A stretch of 64,000 bases of DNA from a virus, in IMG/VR virus record IMGVR_UViG_3300032050_000036, positions 49,499-113,498 of that record, one strand, 5' to 3'. Positions 7,551 to 15,406 of this stretch are shown here, piece after piece. The notes below the pieces were generated by a model, which was given only the letters and a program-made list of their open reading frames with translations, ran no database searches and was not told where the DNA came from. The stretch's first letter is position 1; every line of letters begins with the position of its first letter. Made by a program: the position numbers and the translations under genes.

Positions 7551-7970
7551 ATGGTAAGTTCATTTGCATTGGATCTTTTTAAGGATCCATTTTTTATTGG
7601 TTTCAACAGAGAGTTGGACCGTTTTTCTAATATCCATCGTGAGGCAACTCGTCAATCTTATCCACCATATGATGTGGTAAAACTTGATGAGGACACTTAC
7701 AAGTTATCTTTGGCCATTGCTGGTTTCAGCAAGGACGAAGTTGAGGTTTCTGTGGATAATGGAAGTTTAATTATCAAGGGTGAGAAAACCGAAGAAGAGA
7801 ACACTAATGTTCTACATAAGGGTATCGCAACTCGCAAATTCACACGCACCTTTGCTCTTGGAGAGTATATGGAGGTTGATCGTGCTGAAATGGCAGACGG
7901 TATTCTTAGCGTCTTTGTGGAAAGAAACATCCCCGAAGAAAAGAAACCAAAAACTATTAAAATCAAGTAA
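7551..7970 (+). CDS. hsp20: Small heat-shock protein (Hsp20/alpha-crystallin)
   Basis: The 139-residue protein is an IbpA-like small heat-shock protein. An N-terminal region with FDRFSN-like sequence leads into an alpha-crystallin domain: PPYDVV near residue 42, DTYKLSLAIAGFSKDEVEVSV near 50-70, GSLIIKGEK, then FALGEYMEVDRAEMADGILSVFV and the C-terminal IKIK (IxI/V-type) tail. It should hold unfolding proteins in the cytoplasm. AAGGAGG is 4 nt from the ATG. Hsp20 is a recurrent auxiliary gene in aquatic phages. It has its own consensus promoter, and a CCCGAAGGGG hairpin lies at the expected 5-prime end of the transcript. Confidence 0.9.
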   Translation: MVSSFALDLFKDPFFIGFNRELDRFSNIHREATRQSYPPYDVVKLDEDTYKLSLAIAGFSKDEVEVSVDNGSLIIKGEKTEEENTNVLHKGIATRKFTRTFALGEYMEVDRAEMADGILSVFVERNIPEEKKPKTIKIK

Positions 7971-8069
7971 ATAAAAGTATTGTCATACTGCCACCTGAGC
8001 ATGTGGATAAAAGGCTCATTATTCATTTATAATTTGCTTTAAATTAATATACATTTTAAAAACATAAGA

Positions 8070-8075
8070 TACTCT
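8070..8075 (+). promoter_or_regulatory. Candidate leaderless -10 box of pstS
   Basis: TACTCT ends 6 nt before the ATG at 8082, and no Shine-Dalgarno sequence is present. This weaker match follows the pattern of the better leaderless promoters in the window. Confidence 0.4.
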
Positions 8076-8081
8076 TATAAC

Positions 8082-9095
8082 ATGAAACTTAAAGTCTTTA
8101 TTATTTCTTTAGTGCTTTTATTAGGCACTTTTACTAATTCAGCAGCACAAGCAACAGATTTAAAAGGTGCTGGATCTACCTTCTCTGCAAACTTTATAGA
8201 TAAGTGCAGAGTAATGTATGGACAACAAACAGGAAAAGTTTTAAACTATACACCAAATGGTTCTGGAGCAGGAAGAAATTTTTTTAATAATAAACTTGTA
8301 GATTTTGCTGTATCAGATACACCATACTCAAGTCTGGATAGAAAACCTTCTGAAAACTTTGTATATGTTCCATTGGTTGCTGGTCCAGTAGCAGTTGTTT
8401 ATAATCTAAAAGACTATAGAATAACTCTCAAACTAACCAAGCAAGTAGTAGCAAAAATATTTGCTGGAGAAATTACAATGTGGAACGATCCAGAAATTCA
8501 AAAACTTAATGTTGGAAAATTACCAAAGACAAAAATAACAGTATTGTATAGAATAGATGGATCTGGCACTTCTGAAGTGTTTACATCTTACCTAAATTCA
8601 GTTGCTCCAAACATTTGGACTAAACCAGGAAACAAAACTTTCTCAACAGCATTTCCAGGTAATATAAATAATTATGTTGGAGCGTTTCAATCTGCAAGCG
8701 GATCAACTCAGATTGCATTTTTGCAGTCTACACTTAATGGATCTATTTCATATAATGAAGTTTCTTATGCTAAAGGATTTAAGTCTGCTTCAATTGAAAA
8801 TGAGGCTGGTAGATTTACTAATCCTACCCCTTCTGCAGCAGCATCATTTTTATCTAACTTTAAATTTAACCAAGATGGGTCTGCCGTATTAGATTATAAA
8901 AATACTAATAAACTTGCATATAACATATCAACTTTTGCATATGGTGTTGCCTATACTAATAGTGGATCAAATGCTGCAACAGTTAGAGAGTTTTTGACAT
9001 TTGCTATAACAAAATGTAATAAAATAGAAGGATATGCTCCAATTACTGGAAATGCCCTTAAAGTTGCAAAAGCACAAATAGCAAAGATAAAGTAG
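8082..9095 (+). CDS. pstS: Phosphate ABC transporter substrate-binding protein PstS
   Basis: The 337-residue protein starts with a classic signal peptide (MKLKVF, a hydrophobic core, then cleavage after AQA around residue 25). The mature part begins LKGAGSTFSANF, with GSGAG near residue 62 and FAVSDTPYS near 79, the phosphate-binding loops of PstS, then RIDGSGTSEVFTSYL near 163. It captures phosphate for the host PstCAB transporter outside the membrane. No lipobox Cys is visible, so it may be free or exported. PstS is a known auxiliary gene in marine phages and would help P-limited infection. No clear Pho box is seen; initiation looks leaderless. Confidence 0.92.
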   Translation: MKLKVFIISLVLLLGTFTNSAAQATDLKGAGSTFSANFIDKCRVMYGQQTGKVLNYTPNGSGAGRNFFNNKLVDFAVSDTPYSSLDRKPSENFVYVPLVAGPVAVVYNLKDYRITLKLTKQVVAKIFAGEITMWNDPEIQKLNVGKLPKTKITVLYRIDGSGTSEVFTSYLNSVAPNIWTKPGNKTFSTAFPGNINNYVGAFQSASGSTQIAFLQSTLNGSISYNEVSYAKGFKSASIENEAGRFTNPTPSAAASFLSNFKFNQDGSAVLDYKNTNKLAYNISTFAYGVAYTNSGSNAATVREFLTFAITKCNKIEGYAPITGNALKVAKAQIAKIK

Positions 9096-9200
9096 TATAA
9101 TTGTAATAGTCCTCCGTAGGACCTTGGGATGATTAGTTACCATCTTATTTAACCTGGCCATCGTGCCTGAATTTCCTGCGGGGGATTTATAATTCCCCTG
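9096..9200 (+). other. Structured intergenic segment after pstS
   Basis: The gap holds two hairpins: GTCCT-CCGT-AGGAC near 9109-9122 and GGGGA-TTTATAA-TTCCCC near 9181-9198. Neither has a good T-run. No small gene is seen. It may hold a weak terminator and an untranslated leader. Confidence 0.4.
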
Positions 9201-9206
9201 TATAAT
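9201..9206 (+). promoter_or_regulatory. -10 box for HNH gene, near-leaderless
   Basis: TATAAT ends 10 nt before the ATG at 9217; no Shine-Dalgarno sequence lies between, so the expected leader would be only a few nucleotides. Confidence 0.55.
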
Positions 9207-9216
9207 AATCTTATCT

Positions 9217-9480
9217 ATGACTGACAAAGAACTTCATAGGCAAAAACAGGCTTACAAGAAAAGACTGACAGAAATAAAACAGTCTAGCGGATGTGTAGAC
9301 TGCGGAGAAACAAATCCAATTGTTTTAGATTTTGATCATCTTAAAGACAAAAAATATAATGTTTCAAGAATGATTCACGATGGATTTTCCTGGAAGGCTA
9401 TCAAAAAAGAAATAGATAAGTGTGAAGTTGTTTGTGCTAATTGTCACAGGATAAGAACTCACTATAGGCTTATTAATTAA
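9217..9480 (+). CDS. HNH endonuclease-like protein
   Basis: The 87-residue protein shows a compact HNH fold: CVDCG near residue 26 and CANCHR near 74 form the zinc-binding pairs, and LDFDHL near 37 supplies the catalytic histidine region. A basic N-terminal helix could bind DNA. The same architecture recurs at 14807-15145 (minus strand, inside the tRNA cluster). Free-standing HNH genes in phages are commonly homing endonucleases; this one lies in an intergenic site between pstS and a capsid-type gene. Confidence 0.75.
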   Translation: MTDKELHRQKQAYKKRLTEIKQSSGCVDCGETNPIVLDFDHLKDKKYNVSRMIHDGFSWKAIKKEIDKCEVVCANCHRIRTHYRLIN

Positions 9481-9485
9481 TTATT

Positions 9486-9662
9486 TTAAGAATTTTTAAT
9501 ATCTGTAATTATTGCATCTGCAAGTTCTTTACTAAAATGTACGTGCCCCGAGGCCAATTTTTCAAATGCTGGTGATAATTTTACAATAATGTTATTTTTT
9601 GTAATTTCCATTATTTGGTGTACAAGAATTTCTGCCTGTTGCTGTGATGTTAGTTCTTCCAT
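9486..9662 (-). CDS. Hypothetical protein, 58 aa
   Basis: This leftward frame runs from the ATG at 9662 to a TAA at 9486. TATAAT ends 6 nt before the ATG, with no Shine-Dalgarno site, so it appears leaderless. The product is Gln/Glu-rich at its N-terminus and amphipathic throughout, with no Cys. It diverges from the gene at 9700 across a 37-nt shared promoter region. The function is unknown. Confidence 0.55.
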   Translation of the reverse strand: MEELTSQQQAEILVHQIMEITKNNIIVKLSPAFEKLASGHVHFSKELADAIITDIKNS

Positions 9663-9668
9663 CTCTCA

Positions 9669-9674
9669 ATTATA
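9669..9674 (-). promoter_or_regulatory. Leaderless -10 box (leftward, gene at 9662)
   Basis: TATAAT on the minus strand with TGAGAG between it and the ATG (6 nt). It is paired back-to-back with the rightward box at 9687. Confidence 0.65.
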
Positions 9675-9686
9675 TCATTAATATGG

Positions 9687-9692
9687 TATACT
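9687..9692 (+). promoter_or_regulatory. Leaderless -10 box (gene at 9700)
   Basis: TATACT ends 7 nt before the ATG at 9700, with no Shine-Dalgarno site. Confidence 0.65.
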
Positions 9693-9699
9693 ATTATCT

Positions 9700-10779
9700 A
9701 TGCCATATCGTATAGGTGCTAAGGGGTCATCGGGTTGCTCTGGATACCCTGCTGTAAAGGACACAGGAGAGGTTATGGGCTGCCATAAGACTCGTCGTGA
9801 GGCTGCAGCACAGATCTATGCTATAAACCGCTCTGAGGGCAATATAGGCAAGGCTATGGTCAAAGAGGGCGACATGGTAATGGCTCCACACGAAGAAGAA
9901 ATGTATGTTGGTCGTGTAGTTCATGTAATGACAGAGGGCATGCTTGGTATGCCAGGATCAGAATATTCTCTTGAGGCATCAGCAGAAGAGCCTGCTATTT
10001 TAATTCAACTATTTGAAATGGAAGAAGGAGAATTAGAAGAAACAGAATATTTTGTTGGAGCAATGGCAAAAGATGTAATGGTTTTACCATCAATTGATTC
10101 AGGAGAAAGCATGGATAAAGCATATACAGGATGCGGATGTCCAATGTGTAAAGAATTAGATGTAACATGTGAGCAATGTCCACAATGCCAATCTGGAGAA
10201 ATGAAATCAGATTGTTGTGCTAATGTAGTTAAGCAAGCACCATGTTGGGATGGATATGTACAAAGGGGAATGAAGCCAGGAGAAAATGGTAAACCAGTTC
10301 CTAATTGTGTTCCAGCAGAAAAGGCTGATGATCTTTGGGAAGATTCTGATGATGTAGTGTATGAAACTGATTCAATGTCAAAAGCGGAAGGCTATTCTCC
10401 ACCAGCAGGTGCAAGAGCAGCAGCACGTAAAGCAATTAAATTTAAGGAACAAGGCAAGGCAAAAGGTGCGGGTACATCAGTAGGATGGACTCGTGCAGGA
10501 CAGTTGGCAAGAGGAGAAACATTGTCTCTTAGCACTGTTAAAAGAATGTACTCTTATTTTTCTCGTCATGAGGTTGATAAAAAGGGGAAGGATTGGGCTA
10601 ATCAATCAAATCCGTCCAATGGGTACATAATGTGGTTGGCATGGGGTGGGGATGCTGGCTATTCTTGGTCACGTCGTATCGTGAATGCAGAAAAGGATAA
10701 GGCTTTATTTGCTGACACCTTTAACTCTATAGAAAAACAAAGCAAGAGAATTCGTGGTAGTGGTAATGGCTTCTGGTAA
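9700..10779 (+). CDS. Phage protein with Cys-rich middle and protease-associated C-terminal domain
   Basis: The 359-residue protein is modular. Residues 1-45 (SSGCSGYPAVK...GCHKTRREAAAQ) resemble short domains found in phage head-region proteins. Residues 50-125 are an acidic beta-rich segment. Residues ~143-210 are Cys-rich (GCGCPMCKEL, CEQCPQCQSG, DCCANVV) and may bind metal. Residues ~230-350 (YSPPAGARAAARKA, GWTRAGQLARGE, SYFSRHEVDK, MWLAWGGDAGYSWSRRI) match a domain often attached to prohead proteases and portal-adjacent proteins. The start is leaderless. A head-assembly role is likely, though the head genes lie near 61-64 kb. Confidence 0.55.
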   Translation: MPYRIGAKGSSGCSGYPAVKDTGEVMGCHKTRREAAAQIYAINRSEGNIGKAMVKEGDMVMAPHEEEMYVGRVVHVMTEGMLGMPGSEYSLEASAEEPAILIQLFEMEEGELEETEYFVGAMAKDVMVLPSIDSGESMDKAYTGCGCPMCKELDVTCEQCPQCQSGEMKSDCCANVVKQAPCWDGYVQRGMKPGENGKPVPNCVPAEKADDLWEDSDDVVYETDSMSKAEGYSPPAGARAAARKAIKFKEQGKAKGAGTSVGWTRAGQLARGETLSLSTVKRMYSYFSRHEVDKKGKDWANQSNPSNGYIMWLAWGGDAGYSWSRRIVNAEKDKALFADTFNSIEKQSKRIRGSGNGFW

Positions 10780-10921
10780 ATCTTCTGGAAAATACAGAAC
10801 AAAACATCCGTTTAACCCTATTCAAATTAAAGACGGAATGATAGTTCGTCTAAGAAAAGATGGTACCATAAAAGCCGTGCTTGGCAAGTATGGCGAATAT
10901 GGCAAAAAAAATAAAAATTAA
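10766..10921 (+). CDS. Small basic protein, 51 aa
   Basis: The ATG at 10766 lies 14 nt inside the previous gene; the 51-residue product is strongly basic (MASGKSSGKYRTKH...KYGKKNKN), suggesting nucleic-acid or capsid binding. Its TAA overlaps the stop of the leftward gene at 10918 in a shared TTAA, so the two genes are convergent. Confidence 0.5.
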   Translation: MASGKSSGKYRTKHPFNPIQIKDGMIVRLRKDGTIKAVLGKYGEYGKKNKN

Positions 10922-11073
10922 TTATTTTGCTCTTTGTTAATTAAGTCTACTATTTCTTTTGCATATTTGTCATAATCTATTTCAATAATAAAATTTCCGT
11001 CAATTAATTTATGAATTTTAATTTCTTTTCCTATTTCAAATAAAATATTTTTAATTTTATCTTCTATATTCAT
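10918..11073 (-). CDS. Hypothetical protein, 51 aa
   Basis: A leftward frame from the ATG at 11073, which overlaps the TGA of the GT61-like gene as ATGA, to the TAA at 10918. The product is rich in Ile, Lys, Asp and Glu with alternating hydrophobic residues. The stop-start overlap supports translation. No family is recognised. Confidence 0.5.
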   Translation of the reverse strand: MNIEDKIKNILFEIGKEIKIHKLIDGNFIIEIDYDKYAKEIVDLINKEQNN

Positions 11074-12134
11074 AATAAGTTTTTGTTTTTTTCTAATTCC
11101 GAAAGAATTTCATCAATATGTACTGCCCCTAAGCCATACTGTTTTCTGTCTGGAATAATGTAAACATTTTCAGTTGCTACATTTTTAATTAATGAATCAA
11201 AAAACCAATAGAAGTCCCTATTCGTTGTTATCATAAATACTTTTGTATCTGGATGTGCAAATATAGCATTATAACATCCAGTGCCATCTATTGATGCTAT
11301 ATGTGTTGCAGAAGAATATATATAAACCTGTTCTTCTAAAGTTAAGTCTTCATTATAGACTAATTCATAGCCCATATCAATAAAAAAGTTATCTATTTTA
11401 ATATTATCTGAGTGTATTCTATTTTGAAAATTTTGAGTAAATGCCTCTTCACCAACACGCATAACATATTCCCAAAATCTGTCTCCCTCTTCTTTACTCA
11501 TTTCATTATTTTTATATCTATAATAATTTTCTTTCCATTTTATATAAATTTGATCTGATTTTGATCTCGATATAAAAATTTTTTTATTAGGTGTTTGATT
11601 TTTATATTTTTTTAATTTATCTATGACACAATTACTGAGGTCAAACTGATGAGAAAAATCTTCATGACTAGTGTTATGAATTGGACCATTAGAAGGAACT
11701 ACATTTCTTAAACAGGGAATGAAAAAATTATAAAGATAATATACATTTTCAAATATAATTTTTTGATCAGAAATTATAACTATTTCATCCATCGAAGGAT
11801 TATAAATATTTACTAAACTTTTAAAAAGTCCAGAAAGGTCATTCAAAAATACTTCTTTGTTAATATCATCTTCTCGTTCTACAGTAAAAATTAACTTTAA
11901 ATCTTTTATATATTTTTTTAAGAATTCATATTGTCCTAGGCACTCTTGAACTATATGAAAGTATTGCCAATTTGATAATGATATAATAAAAACATTACCA
12001 TTAACAACTACTGGATCCTTTTTGGAATCATAATTTACTAAAACGTTGTTGACTTTATAAATTTTACTTTTTATACCTGGAACATCTATATATTCTATAG
12101 AATCCCACTTAGTCTTAAAAATCTTATCAGACAT
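11070..12134 (-). CDS. Glycosyltransferase-61-like protein (1)
   Basis: The 354-residue protein has the layout of the DUF563/GT61 family: an N-terminal domain with FHIVQECLGQYEFL, a central KKIFISRSKSD motif (near residue 187) typical of this family, then a C-terminal segment LTLEEQVYIYSSATHIASIDGTGCYNAIFAHP, which corresponds to the conserved region containing the sugar-nucleotide contact. A second member is at 13590. No membrane segment is present. It should transfer a sugar in the cytoplasm; the acceptor is unknown. It is in a leftward operon with a cupin and a nucleotidyltransferase-HAD fusion. Confidence 0.6.
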   Translation of the reverse strand: MSDKIFKTKWDSIEYIDVPGIKSKIYKVNNVLVNYDSKKDPVVVNGNVFIISLSNWQYFHIVQECLGQYEFLKKYIKDLKLIFTVEREDDINKEVFLNDLSGLFKSLVNIYNPSMDEIVIISDQKIIFENVYYLYNFFIPCLRNVVPSNGPIHNTSHEDFSHQFDLSNCVIDKLKKYKNQTPNKKIFISRSKSDQIYIKWKENYYRYKNNEMSKEEGDRFWEYVMRVGEEAFTQNFQNRIHSDNIKIDNFFIDMGYELVYNEDLTLEEQVYIYSSATHIASIDGTGCYNAIFAHPDTKVFMITTNRDFYWFFDSLIKNVATENVYIIPDRKQYGLGAVHIDEILSELEKNKNLL

Positions 12135-12459
12135 TTTTTGTTACAACAACCTTATCATTAGGCAAACTTGGAGTTTTTACACAAACAACTGAACACTCTG
12201 TTATAAAATTTACATCCGTTATTTCGTACGGCTCCAATATAAAAACATCGCCAGATATTAATTTTTTACCATTTAGAATCATTTCTCCAGATATTAACAA
12301 GTTTATTTCATATGCTATCTCTTGATAATGAAGGTCCCAATTTTCTCCAGCAGTATGTATTCTCCATGAAACTTCAAAATCTTTTGACTGAAAGGCAGCC
12401 TTTTCAAAATCTCCAATAAACCATCCCTTTTCAGTATTTTCAATTCTGCTAATCTTCAT
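12127..12459 (-). CDS. Cupin-domain protein
   Basis: The 110-residue protein is a single small beta-barrel: HTAGENWDLHYQEIAYEINLLISGEMILNG followed by GDVFILEPYE fits the two cupin motifs (H..H....E, then G....P). Such cupins act as sugar-nucleotide isomerases/epimerases or as binding domains. Its start overlaps the end of the nucleotidyltransferase-HAD gene by 4 nt, and its end overlaps the GT61-like gene by 8 nt, so the three are translationally coupled. A role in sugar metabolism is inferred. Confidence 0.65.
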   Translation of the reverse strand: MKISRIENTEKGWFIGDFEKAAFQSKDFEVSWRIHTAGENWDLHYQEIAYEINLLISGEMILNGKKLISGDVFILEPYEITDVNFITECSVVCVKTPSLPNDKVVVTKNV

Positions 12460-13556
12460 AAACCTAATTTATCCCATTCAGTCTCTTCAAATCCTTGATC
12501 AGTTATAAGGTTTATAGAAGTAGCACGATCCCTATCTGACTCTAAATGTTTATCATTAATTAAAATTCTTTCGCCACTAGTTACTCCCATCACTAACTGA
12601 TCCCAGCAAAGACCTAGGTCTGTTAGTTGTTTTTCTGTTAGCATCCTTGCAGATTCTTTCCTAGCAGTCGTTAGAATTATCTTATGACCCTTAGAGTCCC
12701 ATTCATTAAACTTATCTATTACGCCTTTTAATGCTATGGCTGGTTCAAATCCGACATAACTAAATCTATGGACATGTTTAATTATTGTTCCATCTATATC
12801 ACAAAAAATAGTTTTAGGTTTTTCAGTATAGTATTCTCTTAGTTTACTGGAATATACTTCTAAATCTTGCGGGGTTCCAAGAGATATATAACCATTTCTT
12901 GGCATTTTAAAGGGAAGTATGTTAAGACCTTCTTCTATTAAATAATTATAAGTGGAGGAAATATAACATTCGCTAAATCCTTTTAGTCTATACTCTGAAA
13001 TTAATTTTTTTGCTGATCTTATAAAATCAGAACCACGCCTCCAATAATGTATACCTACAAGCGCATCCTCACTTATAACCTTTTTTTCTTCAATATTTAC
13101 AATCCTGTTGTTATCTATAACTGCAAAACTATTCTTAATGTCATTAGATTTAAAAATAGCAACTGACCCATCGCAATATGCAGATCTTGATAGTTCTAAA
13201 AATTTATCTGAATCCCACCTTAAAAGTTGATCACAGTTTGTTATTATTAATTCATCGTTGTTGTCTATATATTCTTTTGCATAAAGGGCTGCATCTGCAG
13301 CACCATATTGATCGTTATCTAAACATATTTCTATACAATCTGGCTTTAATTTTTTTAATATAGAAGACAGCCTATTGTTATGCTCAGGGTTTTCATATTT
13401 TCTTGTAATAAATATATATTGACCCACTATATTTAAAGAATCAACGGCATGCTCAATTAAATGTTTTTTATCTACCATGATTAATGGTTTTGGTTCTTGT
13501 ACCCCTGCATTTTTGAAGCGGGAACCCAGTCCAGCCATTGGTATAACTATATTCAA
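12456..13556 (-). CDS. Sugar nucleotidyltransferase fused to HAD phosphatase
   Basis: The 366-residue protein has an N-terminal NTP-transferase (MNIVIPMAGLGSRF, EPKPLIMV, a TNCDQ metal motif near residue 104, ending with LGTPQDLE), and from ~residue 245 a small HAD domain (TIFCDIDGTIIKH, then LTTARKE as motif II and LINDKHLES as motif IV). This is the reverse domain order of the 2135-3499 gene. The initiation codon is TTG at 13556, supported by AAGGAG 6 nt upstream; no ATG is available before the conserved MNIVIPMAG start. It heads the leftward cupin-GT61 operon. Confidence 0.8.
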   Translation of the reverse strand: MNIVIPMAGLGSRFKNAGVQEPKPLIMVDKKHLIEHAVDSLNIVGQYIFITRKYENPEHNNRLSSILKKLKPDCIEICLDNDQYGAADAALYAKEYIDNNDELIITNCDQLLRWDSDKFLELSRSAYCDGSVAIFKSNDIKNSFAVIDNNRIVNIEEKKVISEDALVGIHYWRRGSDFIRSAKKLISEYRLKGFSECYISSTYNYLIEEGLNILPFKMPRNGYISLGTPQDLEVYSSKLREYYTEKPKTIFCDIDGTIIKHVHRFSYVGFEPAIALKGVIDKFNEWDSKGHKIILTTARKESARMLTEKQLTDLGLCWDQLVMGVTSGERILINDKHLESDRDRATSINLITDQGFEETEWDKLGL

Positions 13557-13575
13557 GAAAAACTCCTTCTTCTGT

Positions 13576-13581
13576 TATAAT
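13576..13581 (+). promoter_or_regulatory. Leaderless -10 box (gene at 13590)
   Basis: TATAAT ends 8 nt before the ATG at 13590, with no Shine-Dalgarno site. It lies between two divergent sugar genes. Confidence 0.6.
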
Positions 13582-13589
13582 TGTATCAT

Positions 13590-14669
13590 ATGAAACTTCA
13601 GTATGGCAATCAAGATCCAGATATTTATTCTTTTGAAAGTGCTTCGCTAAAGGGCTTTCCATTATTTGAAATACCTTCAGTTCATATTAAAAATCTTAAA
13701 TTCAGCAATCAACCTGAAGAAGACTATGAGTATATTTCAGGAAAGGTATTTTTAGTTCCAGCAGCAAATGATTTTTATCATGCCCTAACAGATACTATGG
13801 CCCATTATGAATCTTTAAAAACAGTTTATCCAGATTTAAAAATAATTTTTTGTTCTAATGACAATATGTACACTATAGATAGATATATTGGCATAAACAG
13901 AAAATACATGCTAGAAATTTTAAAAATTTATAATATAGAATATAAAGATATTCTTGATATAAAAAACAAAAATTATATATTTGAAGAGGTAATACATTTG
14001 CCACATAGATCGCAATGGCACCAAGACAGGATTGTTCCTTTTGAAATACAACAAAATCTAAAAAATTTTACTCACGATGAGACTTGGTCTTATAGAAAAT
14101 TTATGATAAATTCTTTAAAACAAAAATTTTATAATCAAATAATTGATAAAGAACCTAAAAAAATATATGCATCACGTATGCCATATAAGACTAATCCTAT
14201 AGATTATTCAAAATTATCTGACGAAGATCAAAGATATTGGAATTTTAGATCACAAGAAATAAATAGACAATATAAAGATGAAGAAAAACTTATAGATTAT
14301 TTTTTAAATAAAGGCTATGAAGTGTTAAATTTTGGAAACATGTCATTAATAGATCAAATAAGTGAATGCTATTATTCGACTGAACTTGCTGGAATCAATG
14401 GATCTAATATTTTTAATTTTATATGGGCAAAGCCAGAAACAAGAACACACATTATTTATGTAACAAATGCATGGAATTATGGTTTTTGGAAATACTTTGA
14501 TTATTGCAAATTGAATTACAAGCAAATAGGATTAAAAGAAGTTCTTAAGGTTGAGTATTTAAATAGAGTTGATACTGGAAAAGCAGTCATTCATCCTCCA
14601 ATAGATTTTGATAAATTATATTTTGCAGACCATAAGGTTTTAATTGATGAACTTGAGAGCCTCCTGTAG
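13590..14669 (+). CDS. Glycosyltransferase-61-like protein (2)
   Basis: The 359-residue protein parallels the gene at 11070: FYHALTDTMAHYESLK near residue 70, KKIYASRMP near 190, then a closing segment with LIDQISECYYSTELAGINGSNIFNFIWAKPETRTHIIYV. Both genes look like divergent members of DUF563/GT61 and may be ancient duplicates flanking the nucleotidyltransferase. The ATG at 13590 fits a leaderless start; a TTG at 13581 is an alternative. The last 12 nt, including the TAG, overlap the opposite-strand tRNA-Thr gene. Confidence 0.6.
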   Translation: MKLQYGNQDPDIYSFESASLKGFPLFEIPSVHIKNLKFSNQPEEDYEYISGKVFLVPAANDFYHALTDTMAHYESLKTVYPDLKIIFCSNDNMYTIDRYIGINRKYMLEILKIYNIEYKDILDIKNKNYIFEEVIHLPHRSQWHQDRIVPFEIQQNLKNFTHDETWSYRKFMINSLKQKFYNQIIDKEPKKIYASRMPYKTNPIDYSKLSDEDQRYWNFRSQEINRQYKDEEKLIDYFLNKGYEVLNFGNMSLIDQISECYYSTELAGINGSNIFNFIWAKPETRTHIIYVTNAWNYGFWKYFDYCKLNYKQIGLKEVLKVEYLNRVDTGKAVIHPPIDFDKLYFADHKVLIDELESLL

Positions 14670-14729
14670 GATTTGAACCTACGACAATCCGCTTACAAGG
14701 CGGGTACTCTACCACTGAGTTAAGGAGGC
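14658..14729 (-). tRNA. tRNA-Thr (TGT)
   Basis: On the minus strand a 7-bp acceptor stem GCCTCCT/AGGAGGC, a D-arm AACTCAGTGGTAGAGT, the anticodon loop CTTGTAA and a T-loop GTTCAAATC are intact. The discriminator reads T and no CCA is encoded. The 3-prime half overlaps the end of the rightward gene ending at 14669. Confidence 0.9.
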
Positions 14730-14730
14730 G

Positions 14731-14802
14731 TAGCACTAACGGGAATCGAACCCGTCTTTCCGCCGTGAAAGGGCGATGTCCTAACCGATAGACGATAGTG
14801 CC
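14731..14802 (-). tRNA. tRNA-Glu (TTC)
   Basis: Anticodon loop CTTTCAC in a CCGCC/GGCGG stem, T-loop GTTCGATTC and D-arm GTCTATCGGTTAGGAC identify tRNA-Glu. The acceptor pairs GGCACTA with TAGTGCT, so the first pair is G-U. No CCA is encoded. Confidence 0.88.
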
Positions 14803-14806
14803 AATA

Positions 14807-15145
14807 TTATATTTTTAATGATCTCATATATGTCCTATGCCTATGGCAGTTAGCACATACTATTTCACATTTTGGTATTTCTTCTAACAATTGTTTCATT
14901 GTACCATTTCTTACAATAGCATTTATGTTAGCCTTTTTAATACCACGCACATGATCGAAATCTAATTGATGTGGAGGGTATGATATTTCACATTCTAAGC
15001 ATATTGAATTATTTAGTTTATAGTTTAAAACATATAGGTTTCTTTCATTTCTTTTATCTTTAGATCTTTTTATAGTTAAAGATTTGTTTCTTTCGTACCA
15101 GGCTTTTTTGGCAGCCTTTTGTTGTAAACTATCCTTATATGGCAT
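14807..15145 (-). CDS. HNH endonuclease-like protein inside tRNA cluster
   Basis: The 112-residue protein has a strongly basic N-terminal half and a C-terminal HNH-type zinc fold: CLECE near residue 50, HQLDFDHVRG near 60-69, and CANCHRHRT near 98. The start at 15145 has GGGAGAAGT before it. The gene splits the tRNA array between tRNA-Asp and tRNA-Glu, with the same orientation. A homing endonuclease that entered next to tRNA genes is the simplest reading. It is similar in layout to the HNH gene at 9217, but longer at the N-terminus. Confidence 0.75.
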   Translation of the reverse strand: MPYKDSLQQKAAKKAWYERNKSLTIKRSKDKRNERNLYVLNYKLNNSICLECEISYPPHQLDFDHVRGIKKANINAIVRNGTMKQLLEEIPKCEIVCANCHRHRTYMRSLKI

Positions 15146-15160
15146 ACTTCTCCCTTCAAG

Positions 15161-15234
15161 CGATGCGTACGAGACTTGAACTCGTGACCTCCACCGTGAC
15201 AGGGTGGCGTTCTAACCAACTGAACTAACGCACC
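15161..15234 (-). tRNA. tRNA-Asp (GTC)
   Basis: Anticodon loop CTGTCAC within CCACC/GGTGG, T-loop GTTCAAGTC, discriminator G as expected for Asp, acceptor GGTGCGT/ACGCATC with one G-U pair. No CCA is encoded. Confidence 0.9.
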
Positions 15235-15238
15235 TTCG

Positions 15239-15311
15239 CTGGTCTGGCAGGTCTCGATCCTGCGACATCTCGATTAACAGTCGAGTGTTCTACCAACTGA
15301 ACTACAGACCA
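15239..15311 (-). tRNA. tRNA-Asn (GTT)
   Basis: Anticodon loop CTGTTAA, D-arm TAGTTCAGTTGGTAGAAC and acceptor TGGTCTG/CAGACCA with discriminator G match bacterial tRNA-Asn. It begins 4 nt from tRNA-Asp. Confidence 0.9.
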
Positions 15312-15326
15312 ATTATTATATTGTAG

Positions 15327-15399
15327 CACCCTCGATTGGATTCGAACCAACGACAAACGGATTAGAAGTCCGCTACTCTATCCACTGAGTTACAAGGGT
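15327..15399 (-). tRNA. tRNA-Arg (TCT)
   Basis: Anticodon loop CTTCTAA in CGGA/TCCG, T-loop GTTCGAATC and acceptor ACCCTTG/CGAGGGT with one internal U-G pair; discriminator G. It would read AGA/AGG codons, which are common in these AT-rich genes. Confidence 0.88.
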
Positions 15400-15406
15400 A
15401 TATTTG

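Noticed and set aside
7971-8081. Pho box upstream of pstS
   Set aside because: No repeated PhoB/PhoP-type half sites can be recognised in the gap.
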